DNA of 64,000 nucleotides from Streptomyces plumbidurans (GCF_019857225.1 NZ_JAFJSY010000028.1:79761-143760), one strand, 5' to 3'; shown: positions 8,056-17,056, counted from the first letter of the stretch. Notes: generated by a model from the letters alone, not told the origin. Numbers and translations are program-made.

Positions 8056-8772
8056 TCACTGCTGCGGGACCGCGCATCCGTCTGGGCCGCACGCCTCGGC
8101 GCCGCCCTCGTCGATCAGCTGCAGCGGCGGCCGCTCGCCCCAGGCCTGGGTCAGCGCCTGGGTGAAGACCTCGGCGGGCTGGGCGCCGGAGACGCCGTAC
8201 TTGCGGTCGAGGACGAAGAACGGCACGCCGTTCGCTCCGAGTTCGGCGGCCTCGCGCTCGTCGGCGCGGACCTCGTCGGCGTAGGCGGTGGGGTCGGCGA
8301 GCACCGTGCGGGCCTCGTCGGCGTCCAGTCCGGCCGCGACGGCGAGTTCGACGAGCCGCTCGTCGCCCTCGGCGAAGACGGAGCGCTCCTCAGCGAAGTT
8401 CGCCCGGTAGAGGATCTGGATCAGCTCGTCCTGACGGCCCCGCTCCTTGGCGAAATGCAGCAGCCGGTGCATGTCGAAGGTGTTGCCGTGGTCGCGGTCG
8501 CGGGTGCGGTACGCGAGGCCCTCGGCGGCGGCCTGCGCGCCCAGGTTCTCCTCGCCGGCCCGGGCCTGCGCCTCGCTCATGCCGTACTTCCTGGTGAGCA
8601 TCGTGATCACCGGCTGCACATCGCCCTTGGCGCGCCCCGGGTCCAGCTCGAAGGAGCGGTGCACGACCTCGACCCGGTCGCGGTGCGGGAAGGCGGCGAG
8701 GGCCTTCTCGAAGCGGGCCTTGCCCACGTAGCACCAGGGACAGGCGATGTCCGACCAGATCTCGACCTTCAT
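8056..8772 (-). CDS. DsbA-family (FrnE-like) thiol oxidoreductase
   Basis: A 238-aa cytoplasmic DsbA-fold protein of the FrnE/2-hydroxychromene-2-carboxylate isomerase-like group. The N-terminus is MKVEIWSDIACPWCYVGKAR with the redox motif C11-P-W-C14. ANGVPFFVLDRKYGVSGAQ carries the cis-proline typical of the fold. The C-terminal tail has CGPDGC, possibly a second redox or metal pair. There is no signal peptide, so it acts in the cytosol. The start at 8772 is where homology begins; an in-frame extension to 8811 is unlikely. Confidence 0.85.
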   Translation of the reverse strand: MKVEIWSDIACPWCYVGKARFEKALAAFPHRDRVEVVHRSFELDPGRAKGDVQPVITMLTRKYGMSEAQARAGEENLGAQAAAEGLAYRTRDRDHGNTFDMHRLLHFAKERGRQDELIQILYRANFAEERSVFAEGDERLVELAVAAGLDADEARTVLADPTAYADEVRADEREAAELGANGVPFFVLDRKYGVSGAQPAEVFTQALTQAWGERPPLQLIDEGGAEACGPDGCAVPQQ

Positions 8773-8803
8773 GCGCTTCGCTCGCTCCCGTTCGTACGGA
8801 CGT

Positions 8804-8837
8804 ACCGGCACTTCGGATACACCGGCACTTCGGAGAC
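8804..8837. repeat. Tandem 17-bp direct repeat upstream of frnE-like gene
   Basis: Two abutting 17-bp units (8804-8820 and 8821-8837; core ACCGGCACTTCGGA) differ at one base. They lie between the acetyltransferase stop and the DsbA-like start, within its promoter region, so they could be a tandem regulator site. Confidence 0.6.
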
Positions 8838-8876
8838 GCCCTCCGCCTCAGTGCGTGAACGTTCAAGCAGGGCCGG

Positions 8877-9383
8877 TCATTCCCCCGGCACCGCGAAGCG
8901 CAGAAAGAGGTGGTGGTCGTCCTCGGCGGGCGGGTTCTCCGGGTCGGGGACCCAGCCCTGGCGGGCGTAGAAGGCCTGGGCGCGGTGGTTGTCGACGTGC
9001 ACGTCGAGGACGGCCGCCGTTCTGCCGTCGGCCTGCCACTGCTCGACGCAGGCGGTGTGCAGGGCCGTGCCGACGCCGGTGCGCCAGTGGTCGGGGTCGA
9101 CGTGGAACTGGAACAGCTTGACCGTTTTCGCGGGAGCGCCCTCCGGGGTGCGGAAGGAGGCGATGCCGACCAGGCTGCCGTCGCGGACCGCGCACAGGAC
9201 ATGGCCGTCGGGGCGCTCGATGGTCTGTGCCCACAGCGCCGGCCAGTCCCGGCCGTCGTCGGGGAGGCCGTCCGGGTAGTAGGTGGAGCGAGCGCGCACA
9301 TGCAGCTGGGCGACGGCCGCGGCCTCGGCGGGCAGGGCTGTTCTGATCATCACGGGGTCGAGGGTCCGGTTCGCTGCGATCAT
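8877..9383 (-). CDS. GNAT family N-acetyltransferase
   Basis: A 168-aa acetyl-CoA-dependent acyltransferase. The CoA-binding stretch is FHVDPDHWRTGVGTALHTAC, and NHRAQAFYARQGWVPD is the usual final strand-helix of the fold. The start is taken at the ATG at 9383 because it overlaps the stop of the upstream AraC-type regulator by 4 bp (ATGA), which implies translational coupling. An internal ATG at 9350 is the alternative. The substrate cannot be told from sequence. Confidence 0.8.
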   Translation of the reverse strand: MIAANRTLDPVMIRTALPAEAAAVAQLHVRARSTYYPDGLPDDGRDWPALWAQTIERPDGHVLCAVRDGSLVGIASFRTPEGAPAKTVKLFQFHVDPDHWRTGVGTALHTACVEQWQADGRTAAVLDVHVDNHRAQAFYARQGWVPDPENPPAEDDHHLFLRFAVPGE

Positions 9384-10363
9384 GCAGCGGAGGACGTGTC
9401 CTCGGCGGCCTCGGTTCCCAGGCGCGTGAACTGCGCCCGGTAGGCGCTCGGAGTCAGGCCGGTCCTGCGGACCACGTGGGCGCGCAGCGAGTCGGCGGTG
9501 CCCAGGCCGCAGGCGCGGGCGACCTGGTCCATGGGCAGGGTGGTGGTCTCCAGCAGCTCCTTGGCGCGCTCGATGCGCTGGTGGAGCAGCCACTGCAGGG
9601 GACTGACGCCGCTCTCGGCGTGAAAGCGGCGGGTGAGGGTGCGCACCGAGACGCCCGCGTGCCGGGCCAGGTCGGTGAGGGTGAGCGGCTTGTCCATGTT
9701 GCGCATGGCCCAGCCTCGGGTGTCGGCGCAGAAGGTGCCGCGCTCGGGCGGCAGCGGGGTGTGGGTGAACTGGGTCTGGCCGCCGGGGCGCACGGGCGCG
9801 ACGAGGGCGAGGCGGGCGACCTCGTTGGCGACGGCGGCGCCGTAGTCGGTGCGGATGACGTGCAGGCACAGGTCGATTCCGGCGGCGTAGCCGGAGGCGG
9901 TGACGTACGGGCCGTCCTGGACGTAGAGGACGTCGCCCTGGAGGTCGACCTGCGGGTAGCGGCGGCGCAGCTCCTGGGCGTGCGCCCAGTACGTGGTGGC
10001 CCGGCGGCCCTCCAGCAGGCCCGCCTCGGCGAGCTGGAAGGCGCCGGTGCACAGCGACGCGATCCGCTTGCCGGCGTCGGCCGCCTCCCGCAGGGCGGCC
10101 ACGATGCGGGGGTCCGGCTCGTAGGGCGCGCCCGTGCCCGCGACGACGACCGTGTCCGCCTCGCGCACCGCTTCGAGCCCGCGGGACACGTACAGGTCGA
10201 GCCCACCGGAGGTGGGGACGGGGCCAGGCTCGGCGGCGCAGATGACGACCTCGTAGCCGGGGCGTCCGTCCACCTCGACCTTGTTGAACATCAGCTCGGG
10301 GATGGCGAGGTTGAACATCGAGACGGGCGAGGGCGCGATGACGGCAATGCGGTGCGCGGGCAT
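9380..10363 (-). CDS. GlxA-type AraC regulator with DJ-1/PfpI domain
   Basis: A 327-aa transcription factor. Residues 1-175 form a DJ-1/PfpI amidotransferase-like sensor domain (AHRIAVIAPSPVSMFNLAIP, IASLCTGAFQLAEAGLL with the elbow cysteine). Residues 220-320 are an AraC two-helix-turn-helix domain (LTLTDLARHAGVSVRTLTRRF and DQVARACGLGTADSLRAHV). The ATG at 10363 has GGAGG 8 nt upstream; the longer open frame to 10519 is rejected. It is divergent from the MFS exporter across 70 bp, which it probably controls, and is coupled to the GNAT gene. Confidence 0.88.
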   Translation of the reverse strand: MPAHRIAVIAPSPVSMFNLAIPELMFNKVEVDGRPGYEVVICAAEPGPVPTSGGLDLYVSRGLEAVREADTVVVAGTGAPYEPDPRIVAALREAADAGKRIASLCTGAFQLAEAGLLEGRRATTYWAHAQELRRRYPQVDLQGDVLYVQDGPYVTASGYAAGIDLCLHVIRTDYGAAVANEVARLALVAPVRPGGQTQFTHTPLPPERGTFCADTRGWAMRNMDKPLTLTDLARHAGVSVRTLTRRFHAESGVSPLQWLLHQRIERAKELLETTTLPMDQVARACGLGTADSLRAHVVRRTGLTPSAYRAQFTRLGTEAAEDTSSAA

Positions 10364-10433
10364 GGCCAGAACCTCCGGGTGCATGGCATTCAGGCCACTA
10401 CTGTACGGCCCCGGCGGTCCGGAGCATGGAGCC

Positions 10434-11816
10434 ATGTCGACCGAACAGACCCTCAAGAGCGAACAACTCCCCGTCAAAGAGCGCGAGTTGGCACCCAAGA
10501 GACCCTCTCCCGCGCTCACCCTTCTCGCCGCGCTGCTCGGGTTCGCGCTGATCTGCCTGGACGCGTCCGTGGTGAACGTGGCGCTGCCCTCGATCGGCCA
10601 CTCGCTCGGCGGCGGGATGTCCGGGCTGCAGTGGGTGGTGGACGCCTACACGCTGCCGTTCGCGGCGCTGATGCTGTCCACCGGCGCGTTCTCGGACCGG
10701 GCGGGGGCGAGCCGTGCGTACGCCCTCGGCACGGCCACCTTCACGCTCGCCTCCGTGGTCTGCGGGCTGGCGCCCGGGCTGCCCGCGCTGATCGGTGCGC
10801 GGGTGGTGCAGGGGGTCGCGGCGGCGGTGGTGCTGCCGGCGTCGCTGGCGCTGGTGCGGCAGGCGTACGGGGATCCGGTGCGGCGGGCGCGGGCGGTGGC
10901 CGTGTGGGCGGCGGGCGGCTCGGTCGCGGTGGCGCTCGGGCCGGTGGCGGGCGGGCTGCTGACCACCGCCTGGGACTGGCGGGCGATCTTCTTCGTGAAC
11001 GTGCCGGTGGGCGCGGCGATCCTGCTGCTGGCGGCCCGCGCTCCCCGCTCCGAGCGGCGTCCGGCACCGCTGGACCTGGCGGGGCAGGCGACCGCAGTGG
11101 TGAGCCTGACGGCGCTGACCTTCGCGGCGATCGAGCGCGGGGTTGCCGGGTGGGCGGCGCTGGGGGTGGCCGTCGTCGCCGCTGCCGCCTTCCTGCGCGT
11201 CGAGGCGCGCGGGTCGCATCCGGTCGTTCCCCTCGCCCTGTTCCACGACCGGACCGTGGCCGTGAGTGTCGCGGCGGGGGCGGCGGTCAGCGTCGCCTTC
11301 TACAGCATGGTGTTCGTGTTCTCGCTCTTCTTCCAGCAGGTTCAGGGGCGTTCACCGCTCTTCGCGGGGCTGCTGTTCCTGCCGATGACGGGCCTGATCG
11401 CGGTGACGAACGTGGTGGCGGGCAAGCTCGCCGGGCGCTACGGCCCCCGGCTGCCGATGACAGTGGGGCAGGCGCTGGCCGCCGTCGCGCTGCTCGTCCT
11501 CCTCTGCGTCGACGCCGACACGCCCCCGGCCCTGGTGGCCGTGCTGCTGATCCCCCTCGCCGTGGGCTGCGCCCTGACGGTCCCCCCGCTGACCGCCGCC
11601 CTGATGGACGCCGTCCCCGCCGAATGCGCAGGCGTCGCCGCGGGCCTCCTCAACGCGGCCCGCCAGGTCTCGGGCGGCCTCGGCATCGCGGTCTTCGGAG
11701 GCCTGGTCGCCGACGACTTCGAGTCCGGGCTACGCCTGAGCCTGCTGGTGGGCGCAGCCCTACTGGCCATGACGGCCGCGCTCAGCTCCCGTCTCGCAGG
11801 TCGCCCGGCCACGTAG
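10434..11816 (+). CDS. DHA2-family MFS drug exporter
   Basis: A 460-aa proton-coupled multidrug efflux transporter of the 14-helix DHA2 group. After a short charged N-terminus come LDASVVNVALPSIGHSL (helix 1 signature), the DRAGASR loop and GARVVQGVAAAVVLPASLALVRQ (motif C region). The start ATG at 10434 has GGAG upstream; the open frame back to 10281 is not family-like. The 3' end lies in a 34-bp repeat also found at the end of the convergent DUF1349 gene. The divergent AraC-type gene is the likely regulator. Confidence 0.88.
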   Translation: MSTEQTLKSEQLPVKERELAPKRPSPALTLLAALLGFALICLDASVVNVALPSIGHSLGGGMSGLQWVVDAYTLPFAALMLSTGAFSDRAGASRAYALGTATFTLASVVCGLAPGLPALIGARVVQGVAAAVVLPASLALVRQAYGDPVRRARAVAVWAAGGSVAVALGPVAGGLLTTAWDWRAIFFVNVPVGAAILLLAARAPRSERRPAPLDLAGQATAVVSLTALTFAAIERGVAGWAALGVAVVAAAAFLRVEARGSHPVVPLALFHDRTVAVSVAAGAAVSVAFYSMVFVFSLFFQQVQGRSPLFAGLLFLPMTGLIAVTNVVAGKLAGRYGPRLPMTVGQALAAVALLVLLCVDADTPPALVAVLLIPLAVGCALTVPPLTAALMDAVPAECAGVAAGLLNAARQVSGGLGIAVFGGLVADDFESGLRLSLLVGAALLAMTAALSSRLAGRPAT

Positions 11817-12076
11817 CGCGGCCAACTGTCCTGACCGGCGCCTTCACAGCCCCGCACCGACTCACAGTCCCGGCAGCCAGGACGGACTCAGCGGCGGCCA
11901 CCCGAAGCCGGACACCGGGCCGTCGCCCACGCCCGCCACCGGCGACCCATCAGCCCGTCCCGCAGCCCCGCCCGTCAGACCCCGGCCCGCGCCCGCTGCA
12001 GGCGACCACCCGCCGCAGGCGACCGCCCGTCGCAGGCGACCCCTCAGCTCCCGTCTCGCAGGTCGCTCGGCCACGT
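11781..12076. repeat. 33/34-bp direct repeat flanking a 228-bp spacer
   Basis: Copies at 11781-11814 and 12043-12076 are identical except for one base (C versus T at position 25). The first copy encodes the C-terminus of the MFS protein (read plus). The second covers the stop and last codons of the DUF1349 gene (read minus). The spacer holds three tandem 17-bp units (11993-12009, 12010-12026, 12027-12043; core GCAGGCGACC). No gene is seen between. Confidence 0.8.
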
Positions 12077-12652
12077 GGGCCGGTATTCCAGGTGGTCGTA
12101 GGTGACTACGCAGCCCTCGCCCATCGGGGACTGGGTCATGAAGCCGATGAGGGCGTCGCCCGTTTCCTTCTCGGTGCCGAGGGTGAAGAGGCGGACGAAG
12201 GTCCAGCGGTGGCCGTCGCGGGAGGCGTGGAAGGCGAAGGCGCGGCCTGTGCGGCTGACTCGGAACCAGACCGAACTGCCGTCCACGGTGAAGGAGTTGG
12301 CGTCGTCGGAGTGGCCCCGGGTGACCACCGTGCACACGGTGGGTACGTCCGGGGAGTACTCCAGGCAGAGCTTGGCCCAGGCCCGCTCGCCGACGTGGAC
12401 GTAGAGCACCCCCGCGTCGAAGGCCCCGGCGAAGCCGACCGTGACCCGCGCGATCAGCTGGAAGTCGCCCTCGGGCGCCCCGAGCAGCCGGGGCGCGTCC
12501 GAGGCGGGCTCCAGGGCCTCGCCGGTGGGCGGTACGAACCGGTCCTGCCGGGGACCGGCCCAGCCGGTGAGGATGCCGTCCTCGTAGGACCAGTTGCCCT
12601 CGGGGCCGTACGTGCGCAGTGCGAAGGGCAGTTCGGGGAGTTCCACGTCCAT
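12044..12652 (-). CDS. DUF1349 (concanavalin-like lectin fold) protein
   Basis: A 202-aa protein of the DUF1349 family, a beta-sandwich related to carbohydrate-binding folds. Recognisable pieces are APRLLGAPEGDFQLIARV, AGVLYVHVGERAWAKLCLE and FTVDGSSVWFRVSR. There is no signal peptide. Its function is not established for the family; a carbohydrate-linked role would fit the neighbourhood. The stop codon falls inside the second copy of the 34-bp repeat shared with the convergent exporter gene, so its tail may have been altered by that duplication. Confidence 0.8.
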   Translation of the reverse strand: MDVELPELPFALRTYGPEGNWSYEDGILTGWAGPRQDRFVPPTGEALEPASDAPRLLGAPEGDFQLIARVTVGFAGAFDAGVLYVHVGERAWAKLCLEYSPDVPTVCTVVTRGHSDDANSFTVDGSSVWFRVSRTGRAFAFHASRDGHRWTFVRLFTLGTEKETGDALIGFMTQSPMGEGCVVTYDHLEYRPTWPSDLRDGS

Positions 12653-12698
12653 CCCGTGAGTGTGGCACCTGTGGGCGGGCGATGCGGGCCTGGGGTCC

Positions 12699-14228
12699 TC
12701 AGCGCTCCAGACGGCCGTCGTAGCGGCGCGGCAGCCCGAGCGGGTTGTCGTCGCGCAGCTCCGGCGGAAGGATCGCCTCGGGTGCGCCCTGGTAGGCCAC
12801 CGGGCGCATCCAGCGCTCGATCGCCGTCCCGCCCACGGAGGTCGACGTCGACGTGGTCGCCGGGTACGGGCCGCCGTGGTGCTGGGCCGGGGCGACCGCG
12901 ACACCGGTCGGCCAGCCGTTGACGAGGACCCGGCCCGCGAGCGGGGTGAGCTCCGCCAGCAGTTCGGCGCCCCGGCCCTCGCCCGCCGCCTCCTCGGTCG
13001 AGAGGTGCACCGTCGCCGTGAGGTTGCCGGGCAGCCGGGACAGTACGGACCGCACCTGGTCATCGTCCTCGTAGCGGACGACGACGGTCACCGGCCCGAA
13101 GCACTCCTCCAGGAGCAGGTCGTAGGCCCCCTCGGCGGCCAGCTTGTCCGCCGCCACCGTCAAAAAGCCCGCGCTGACCGTGTGCTCGCCGCCCGCCCCG
13201 GGCGTCACCGGGGAGTCGACGTCGGGGAGCGCGGTGCGCTCGGCGACCCCGGCGAGGAAGTTGTCGCGCATGCGGTGGTCCAGCAGGACGCCTGCGTCGG
13301 TGTCGCTGACCGCGTCCGTCAGGGACTTCAGCAGCCGGTCGCCCGCGTCGCCGGACGGCGCGAGCACCAGGCCGGGCTTGACGCAGAACTGCCCGACACC
13401 AAGCGTCATCGATCCCGCGAGGCCCGCACCGATCGTCTCGGCCCGCTCGGCCGCCGCGGCCTCGGTGACGACGACGGGGTTGAGGGAGCCCAGCTCGCCG
13501 TGGAACGGGATCGGCACCGGACGGGCCGCGGCCGCGTCGAACAGCGCCCGGCCGCCCTTGACGGAACCGGTGAAGCCGGCGGCGGACACCAGCGGGTGCC
13601 GGACCAGCTCGATGCCGGCCTCGAAGCCGTGCACCAGGCCGACCACGCCCTCGGGGATGCCGTGCGCGGCGGCGGCCCGGCGCAGCACCTTGGCGACGTA
13701 CTCGGACAGGGCCGGGTGGTCGGGGTGCGCCTTGACCACGACGGGGCAGCCGGCGGCGAGCGCGCTCGCGGTGTCGCCGCCCGCGACCGAGAAGGCGAAG
13801 GGGAAGTTGGAGGCCGAGTAGACGGCGACGACGCCGAGGGGCACCTTGTAGCGGCGCAGGTCCGGGATCGGCGGGGTCGCGGTGTCGTCGGGGTGGTTGA
13901 TGATCACGTCGAGGAAGGCGCCCTCGTCGACGATGTCCGCGAAGGCGCGCAACTGGTAGCAGGTGCGGGCGAGTTCACCGGTGAGCCGGACCGGGCCGAG
14001 CGCGGTCTCCGCGTCGGCGGTCTCGACGAGCCCGTCCTTGGCGGCCTCGAGCTGGTCGGCCGCGGTGCGCAGGAAGGCGGCGCGGACCGCGCGGTCGGCG
14101 AGAGAGGCGCGCGCCGCGTGCGCGGCCCGGACGGCGGCGTCGACCTCCTGGGCTGTGGCCTCCACCGCAACCTGTTCACGCTGCTTCCCGGTTCGGGGGT
14201 CGACACTCCAGACTGGTGCTGCTGCCAC
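12699..14228 (-). CDS. 2-oxoglutarate-semialdehyde (2,5-dioxovalerate) dehydrogenase
   Basis: A 509-aa NAD(P)-dependent aldehyde dehydrogenase of the alpha-ketoglutaric-semialdehyde type. It carries the general base in HGELGSLNP and the catalytic cysteine in GVGQFCVKPG. Length and the sequence YSASNFPFAFSVAGGDTASAL match the KGSADH branch, which oxidises 2,5-dioxopentanoate to 2-oxoglutarate, the last step of the oxidative uronate and Weimberg-type pathways. The GTG start has a textbook GGAGGGACCGCG site. It is divergent from the IclR regulator, and the dehydratases that would feed it are elsewhere in the window (kdgD at 42.9 kb, the DHDPS-like gene at 37.7 kb). Confidence 0.88.
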   Translation of the reverse strand: MAAAPVWSVDPRTGKQREQVAVEATAQEVDAAVRAAHAARASLADRAVRAAFLRTAADQLEAAKDGLVETADAETALGPVRLTGELARTCYQLRAFADIVDEGAFLDVIINHPDDTATPPIPDLRRYKVPLGVVAVYSASNFPFAFSVAGGDTASALAAGCPVVVKAHPDHPALSEYVAKVLRRAAAAHGIPEGVVGLVHGFEAGIELVRHPLVSAAGFTGSVKGGRALFDAAAARPVPIPFHGELGSLNPVVVTEAAAAERAETIGAGLAGSMTLGVGQFCVKPGLVLAPSGDAGDRLLKSLTDAVSDTDAGVLLDHRMRDNFLAGVAERTALPDVDSPVTPGAGGEHTVSAGFLTVAADKLAAEGAYDLLLEECFGPVTVVVRYEDDDQVRSVLSRLPGNLTATVHLSTEEAAGEGRGAELLAELTPLAGRVLVNGWPTGVAVAPAQHHGGPYPATTSTSTSVGGTAIERWMRPVAYQGAPEAILPPELRDDNPLGLPRRYDGRLER

Positions 14229-14251
14229 CGCGGTCCCTCCAGGTATAGCCG

Positions 14252-14313
14252 GGTCATTCGCCGGTCATTCACCAGGGTCGTTCGATATACTGAACGCTGT
14301 CTCTGATGATGAA
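14252..14313. promoter_or_regulatory. Operator region between dehydrogenase and IclR genes
   Basis: The 139-bp divergent interval carries an 11-bp direct repeat (GGTCATTCGCC/GGTCATTCACC, 14252-14273), an inverted repeat GTTC-N8-GAAC (14280-14295) of the size IclR proteins bind, and at 14297-14313 a sequence resembling the GTGTCYAT-type motif found at kdgD and udh. Confidence 0.5.
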
Positions 14314-14367
14314 TATGCTGTTGGAGACTATAACTTCAGTGTCTCGTCGAACGAAGGGTCAAGGGCG

Positions 14368-15141
14368 ATGTCGGCAGTCGAGGCAGGCGGCGGGGCGCAG
14401 GTCAAGTCCGCGGTACGGACCGTTGAATTGCTCGAGTACTTCGCCGGTCGCCCCGGCATGCACTCGCTCGCCTCGGTACAGGAGGCCGTCGGGTACCCCA
14501 AGTCCAGTCTGTACATGCTGCTGCGCACGCTGGTGGAGCTGGGCTGGGTGGAGACCGACGCGACGGGCACGCGGTACGGCATCGGGGTGCGGGCCCTGCT
14601 GGTGGGCACGTCGTACATCGACGGCGACGAGGCGGTCGCGGCGGCCCGGCCGACCCTGGACCGGCTGTCGGACGACACGACCGAGACGATCCACCTGGCG
14701 CGCCTGGACGGCACCAACGTGGTGTACCTGGCCACGCGCCAGTCGCAGCACTATCTGCGCCCCTTCACCCGCGTGGGACGCCGGCTGCCCGCGCACTCCA
14801 CCTCGCTCGGCAAGGCGCTGCTGAGCACGTACTCCGACGAGCAGGTGCGCAAGATGCTCCCGGAGACGCTGCCGGGCCTGACGGAGAACACCATCACGGA
14901 CCGCGAGAAGCTCATCGAGGAGCTGCACCAGGTCCGCGAACAGGGCTTCGCGGTGGACCGCGAGGAGAACACGCTGGGACTGCGCTGCTTCGGCGTGGCG
15001 ATCCCGTACCGCACTCCGGCGCGCGACGCGATCAGCTGCTCGGTGCCGGTGGCGCGGCTGACGCCGGCGCACGAACAGATGGTGAAGGACGCGCTGTTCG
15101 ACGCCCGTGACCGCCTGACCCTGGCGACCCGCAGGCTCTGA
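14368..15141 (+). CDS. IclR-family transcriptional regulator
   Basis: A 257-aa regulator. The N-terminal winged helix covers about residues 10-75 (VKSAVRTVELLEYFAGRPGM, SVQEAVGYPKSSLYMLLRTL). The C-terminal IclR effector domain follows (TIHLARLDGTNVVYLATRQS, LPAHSTSLGKALLS, EENTLGLRCFGVAIPY). IclR proteins of this kind (KdgR-like) often respond to sugar acids. It is divergent from the semialdehyde dehydrogenase gene, its most likely target. The start ATG at 14368 has AAGGG upstream; the frame open to 13963 overlaps the divergent gene and is rejected. Confidence 0.88.
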   Translation: MSAVEAGGGAQVKSAVRTVELLEYFAGRPGMHSLASVQEAVGYPKSSLYMLLRTLVELGWVETDATGTRYGIGVRALLVGTSYIDGDEAVAAARPTLDRLSDDTTETIHLARLDGTNVVYLATRQSQHYLRPFTRVGRRLPAHSTSLGKALLSTYSDEQVRKMLPETLPGLTENTITDREKLIEELHQVREQGFAVDREENTLGLRCFGVAIPYRTPARDAISCSVPVARLTPAHEQMVKDALFDARDRLTLATRRL

Positions 15142-15172
15142 CTCCCGGCCCGGGGTTCTAGGCTCGTGCCTC

Positions 15173-15643
15173 ATGGATGTCGTACTCCGCGAAGTGCACG
15201 AGAGCGATCTGCCGGTCTTCTTCCGGCAGATGAACGATCCGGAGGCCGTGCGCATGGCGGCCTTCACCCCCGAGGACCCGGCCGACCGGGACGCCTTCGA
15301 CGCGAAGTGGAAACGGATCCTCGCCTCGGACGCCGTGACGCGGACCGTCCTGGTCGACGGTGATGTGGTGGGCAGCGCGGCGGTGTACGGCGAGCCGGGC
15401 GAGCGCGAGGTCACCTACTGGGTGGACCGCGCGTACTGGGGGCGGGGCGTGGCGACGGCCGCACTGCGCGCGCTGCTGGCCGAGGTGCCCGAGCGCCCGC
15501 TGTACGCCCGCGCGGCGGCGGACAACGCCGGATCGCTGCGGGTGCTGGAGAAGTGCGGCTTCCGCCTCACGGCACGGGCGTCGGGGTATGCGAACGCGCG
15601 CGGCGCGGAGATCGAGGAAGCGGTGCTGACGCTTCAGGCGTGA
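15173..15643 (+). CDS. GNAT family N-acetyltransferase
   Basis: A 156-aa GNAT protein of the RimJ/RimL-like group. VTYWVDRAYWGRGVATAALRAL contains the acetyl-CoA pyrophosphate loop (GRGVAT), and AADNAGSLRVLEKCGF is the conserved C-terminal segment. It starts 31 bp after the IclR stop on the same strand, but a functional link is not evident. The substrate is unknown. Confidence 0.82.
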   Translation: MDVVLREVHESDLPVFFRQMNDPEAVRMAAFTPEDPADRDAFDAKWKRILASDAVTRTVLVDGDVVGSAAVYGEPGEREVTYWVDRAYWGRGVATAALRALLAEVPERPLYARAAADNAGSLRVLEKCGFRLTARASGYANARGAEIEEAVLTLQA

Positions 15644-15802
15644 GCCCTACGGCCGCCCCCGGTCCGTACGTCTCCCCGTTCCGTACGCCTTCAGGCTCCG
15701 CCGTTCTCCGCCTTGAGGCGGACCGGGATCGTCGCCGGGCAGGACGCGGGCACCGGCGCGGGTGCGGGAACGTGGGCCCATGGTGCAGGGGGAACGGTCC
15801 GG

Positions 15803-17056
15803 GTGAGGGAGTTCGTCCGGTTGCTGCTCGGGCGGCGGGCGCGGCTGCGGTGGGTCCATCTGATCCTCGGCGGCGCGCTCGCCATGCCGTACGTCTTCGT
15901 CGGCGCGACCGCCGTCGGCCCGCTCACCGGCTCGCAGAACGTCTTCGGGGACTTCGGGCTGCAACTCCTGTCCTTCGCCGTGGCGTTGCCGCTGGCCGCC
16001 GTCACCTCGCTGTTCCCGCTGACCCGTCCGCTGGAGTCGAGCGCCGTGCGCTGGCTGTGCGGGGTGGACGCGGAGCGGCTCGTCTACGGTCCCGCCCGCG
16101 CGCGGAGGGCGAAGGGGCGCACGGCGGCCTGGTTCACGCTGCACCTCGGGTTCGGCGGGGTGATCGCCGGGATGTCGCTGGCGGTGCCGCCGTTCGCGGG
16201 CGTGCTGATCGCGCTGCCGCTGTTCGCGTGGGTGCGCGACGACCGGCTCGGACTGCCCGAAGTCCTCGACCACTCCTGGGCGTTGGCGCTCTCGCCGGTA
16301 GCGGGCCTGGCCTGTCTCCTGGCGCTCGCGGTGTGCGCGGCCGGTGCCGGGGCGCTGCTGGCCCACTGGGCGCCCCGGCTGCTCGGGCCCGCCCCGGAGG
16401 ACCGGCTCGCGGCGGCGGAGGCGCGGGCCGCCGACCTCGCCGTCCGCAACCGGCTCGCCCGTGAGCTGCACGACTCCGTCGGCCACGCGCTCAGCGCCGT
16501 CACCCTGCAGGCGAGCGCGGCACGCCGGGTCCTCGGCAGCGACCCGGAGTTCGTCCGCGAGGCGCTCGCCGCGATCGAGGACACCACCCGGCGTACGGTC
16601 GGCGAACTCGACGCCGTACTGGGCGTGTTGCGCGACGGCGACGCCCCCGGCACCGGCCCGGCCCCCACCCTCGCCGACGACCTCGACGGCCTGCTGCGCC
16701 GGGTCCGGGCCGGTGGACTGCGGGTCACGGCCACCGTCGCCGCCGATCCGGCGACGCTGCCGCCCGTCCTGTCCCGCGAGGCCTACCGCATCGTGCAGGA
16801 GGGACTGAGCAACTGCCTCAAGCACGCCGACCCCCGAACACCGTTGACCCTGCGCATCACCACGGCCGACGACCACCTGACCATCACCATCGACAACCCC
16901 CTCGGCACCGCCACCACCCACCGCCCCACCGGCGGCCACGGCCTACCCGGCCTAGCAGACCGCGCCCGCCTCCTGGGCGGCACAGCAAAAGCGGGCCCGA
17001 CCCACAACAACACCTGGCGCCTACAGGCCCACCTCCCCCTGAAGGACCCCACATGA
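15803..17056 (+). CDS. Two-component sensor histidine kinase (HPK7/NarL type)
   Basis: A 417-aa membrane kinase. Several hydrophobic segments lie in residues 18-185. The dimerisation/phosphoacceptor helix has H223 in RNRLARELHDSVGHALSAV. The ATPase domain has the N-box IVQEGLSNCLKHA and the glycine box GGHGLPGLADRARLLGG. The GTG start at 15803 follows AGGGGGA; an in-frame ATG at 15713 precedes a non-family stretch. It pairs with the response regulator at 17382, but the two are now separated by a decayed repeat region. The signal sensed is unknown. Confidence 0.88.
   Translation: MREFVRLLLGRRARLRWVHLILGGALAMPYVFVGATAVGPLTGSQNVFGDFGLQLLSFAVALPLAAVTSLFPLTRPLESSAVRWLCGVDAERLVYGPARARRAKGRTAAWFTLHLGFGGVIAGMSLAVPPFAGVLIALPLFAWVRDDRLGLPEVLDHSWALALSPVAGLACLLALAVCAAGAGALLAHWAPRLLGPAPEDRLAAAEARAADLAVRNRLARELHDSVGHALSAVTLQASAARRVLGSDPEFVREALAAIEDTTRRTVGELDAVLGVLRDGDAPGTGPAPTLADDLDGLLRRVRAGGLRVTATVAADPATLPPVLSREAYRIVQEGLSNCLKHADPRTPLTLRITTADDHLTITIDNPLGTATTHRPTGGHGLPGLADRARLLGGTAKAGPTHNNTWRLQAHLPLKDPT

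Noticed and set aside
9476..12922. A 1148-codon open frame on the plus strand
   Set aside because: It is the shadow of three real genes (AraC-type regulator, MFS exporter, DUF1349) and has no recognisable domain; long open frames are expected in DNA this GC-rich.
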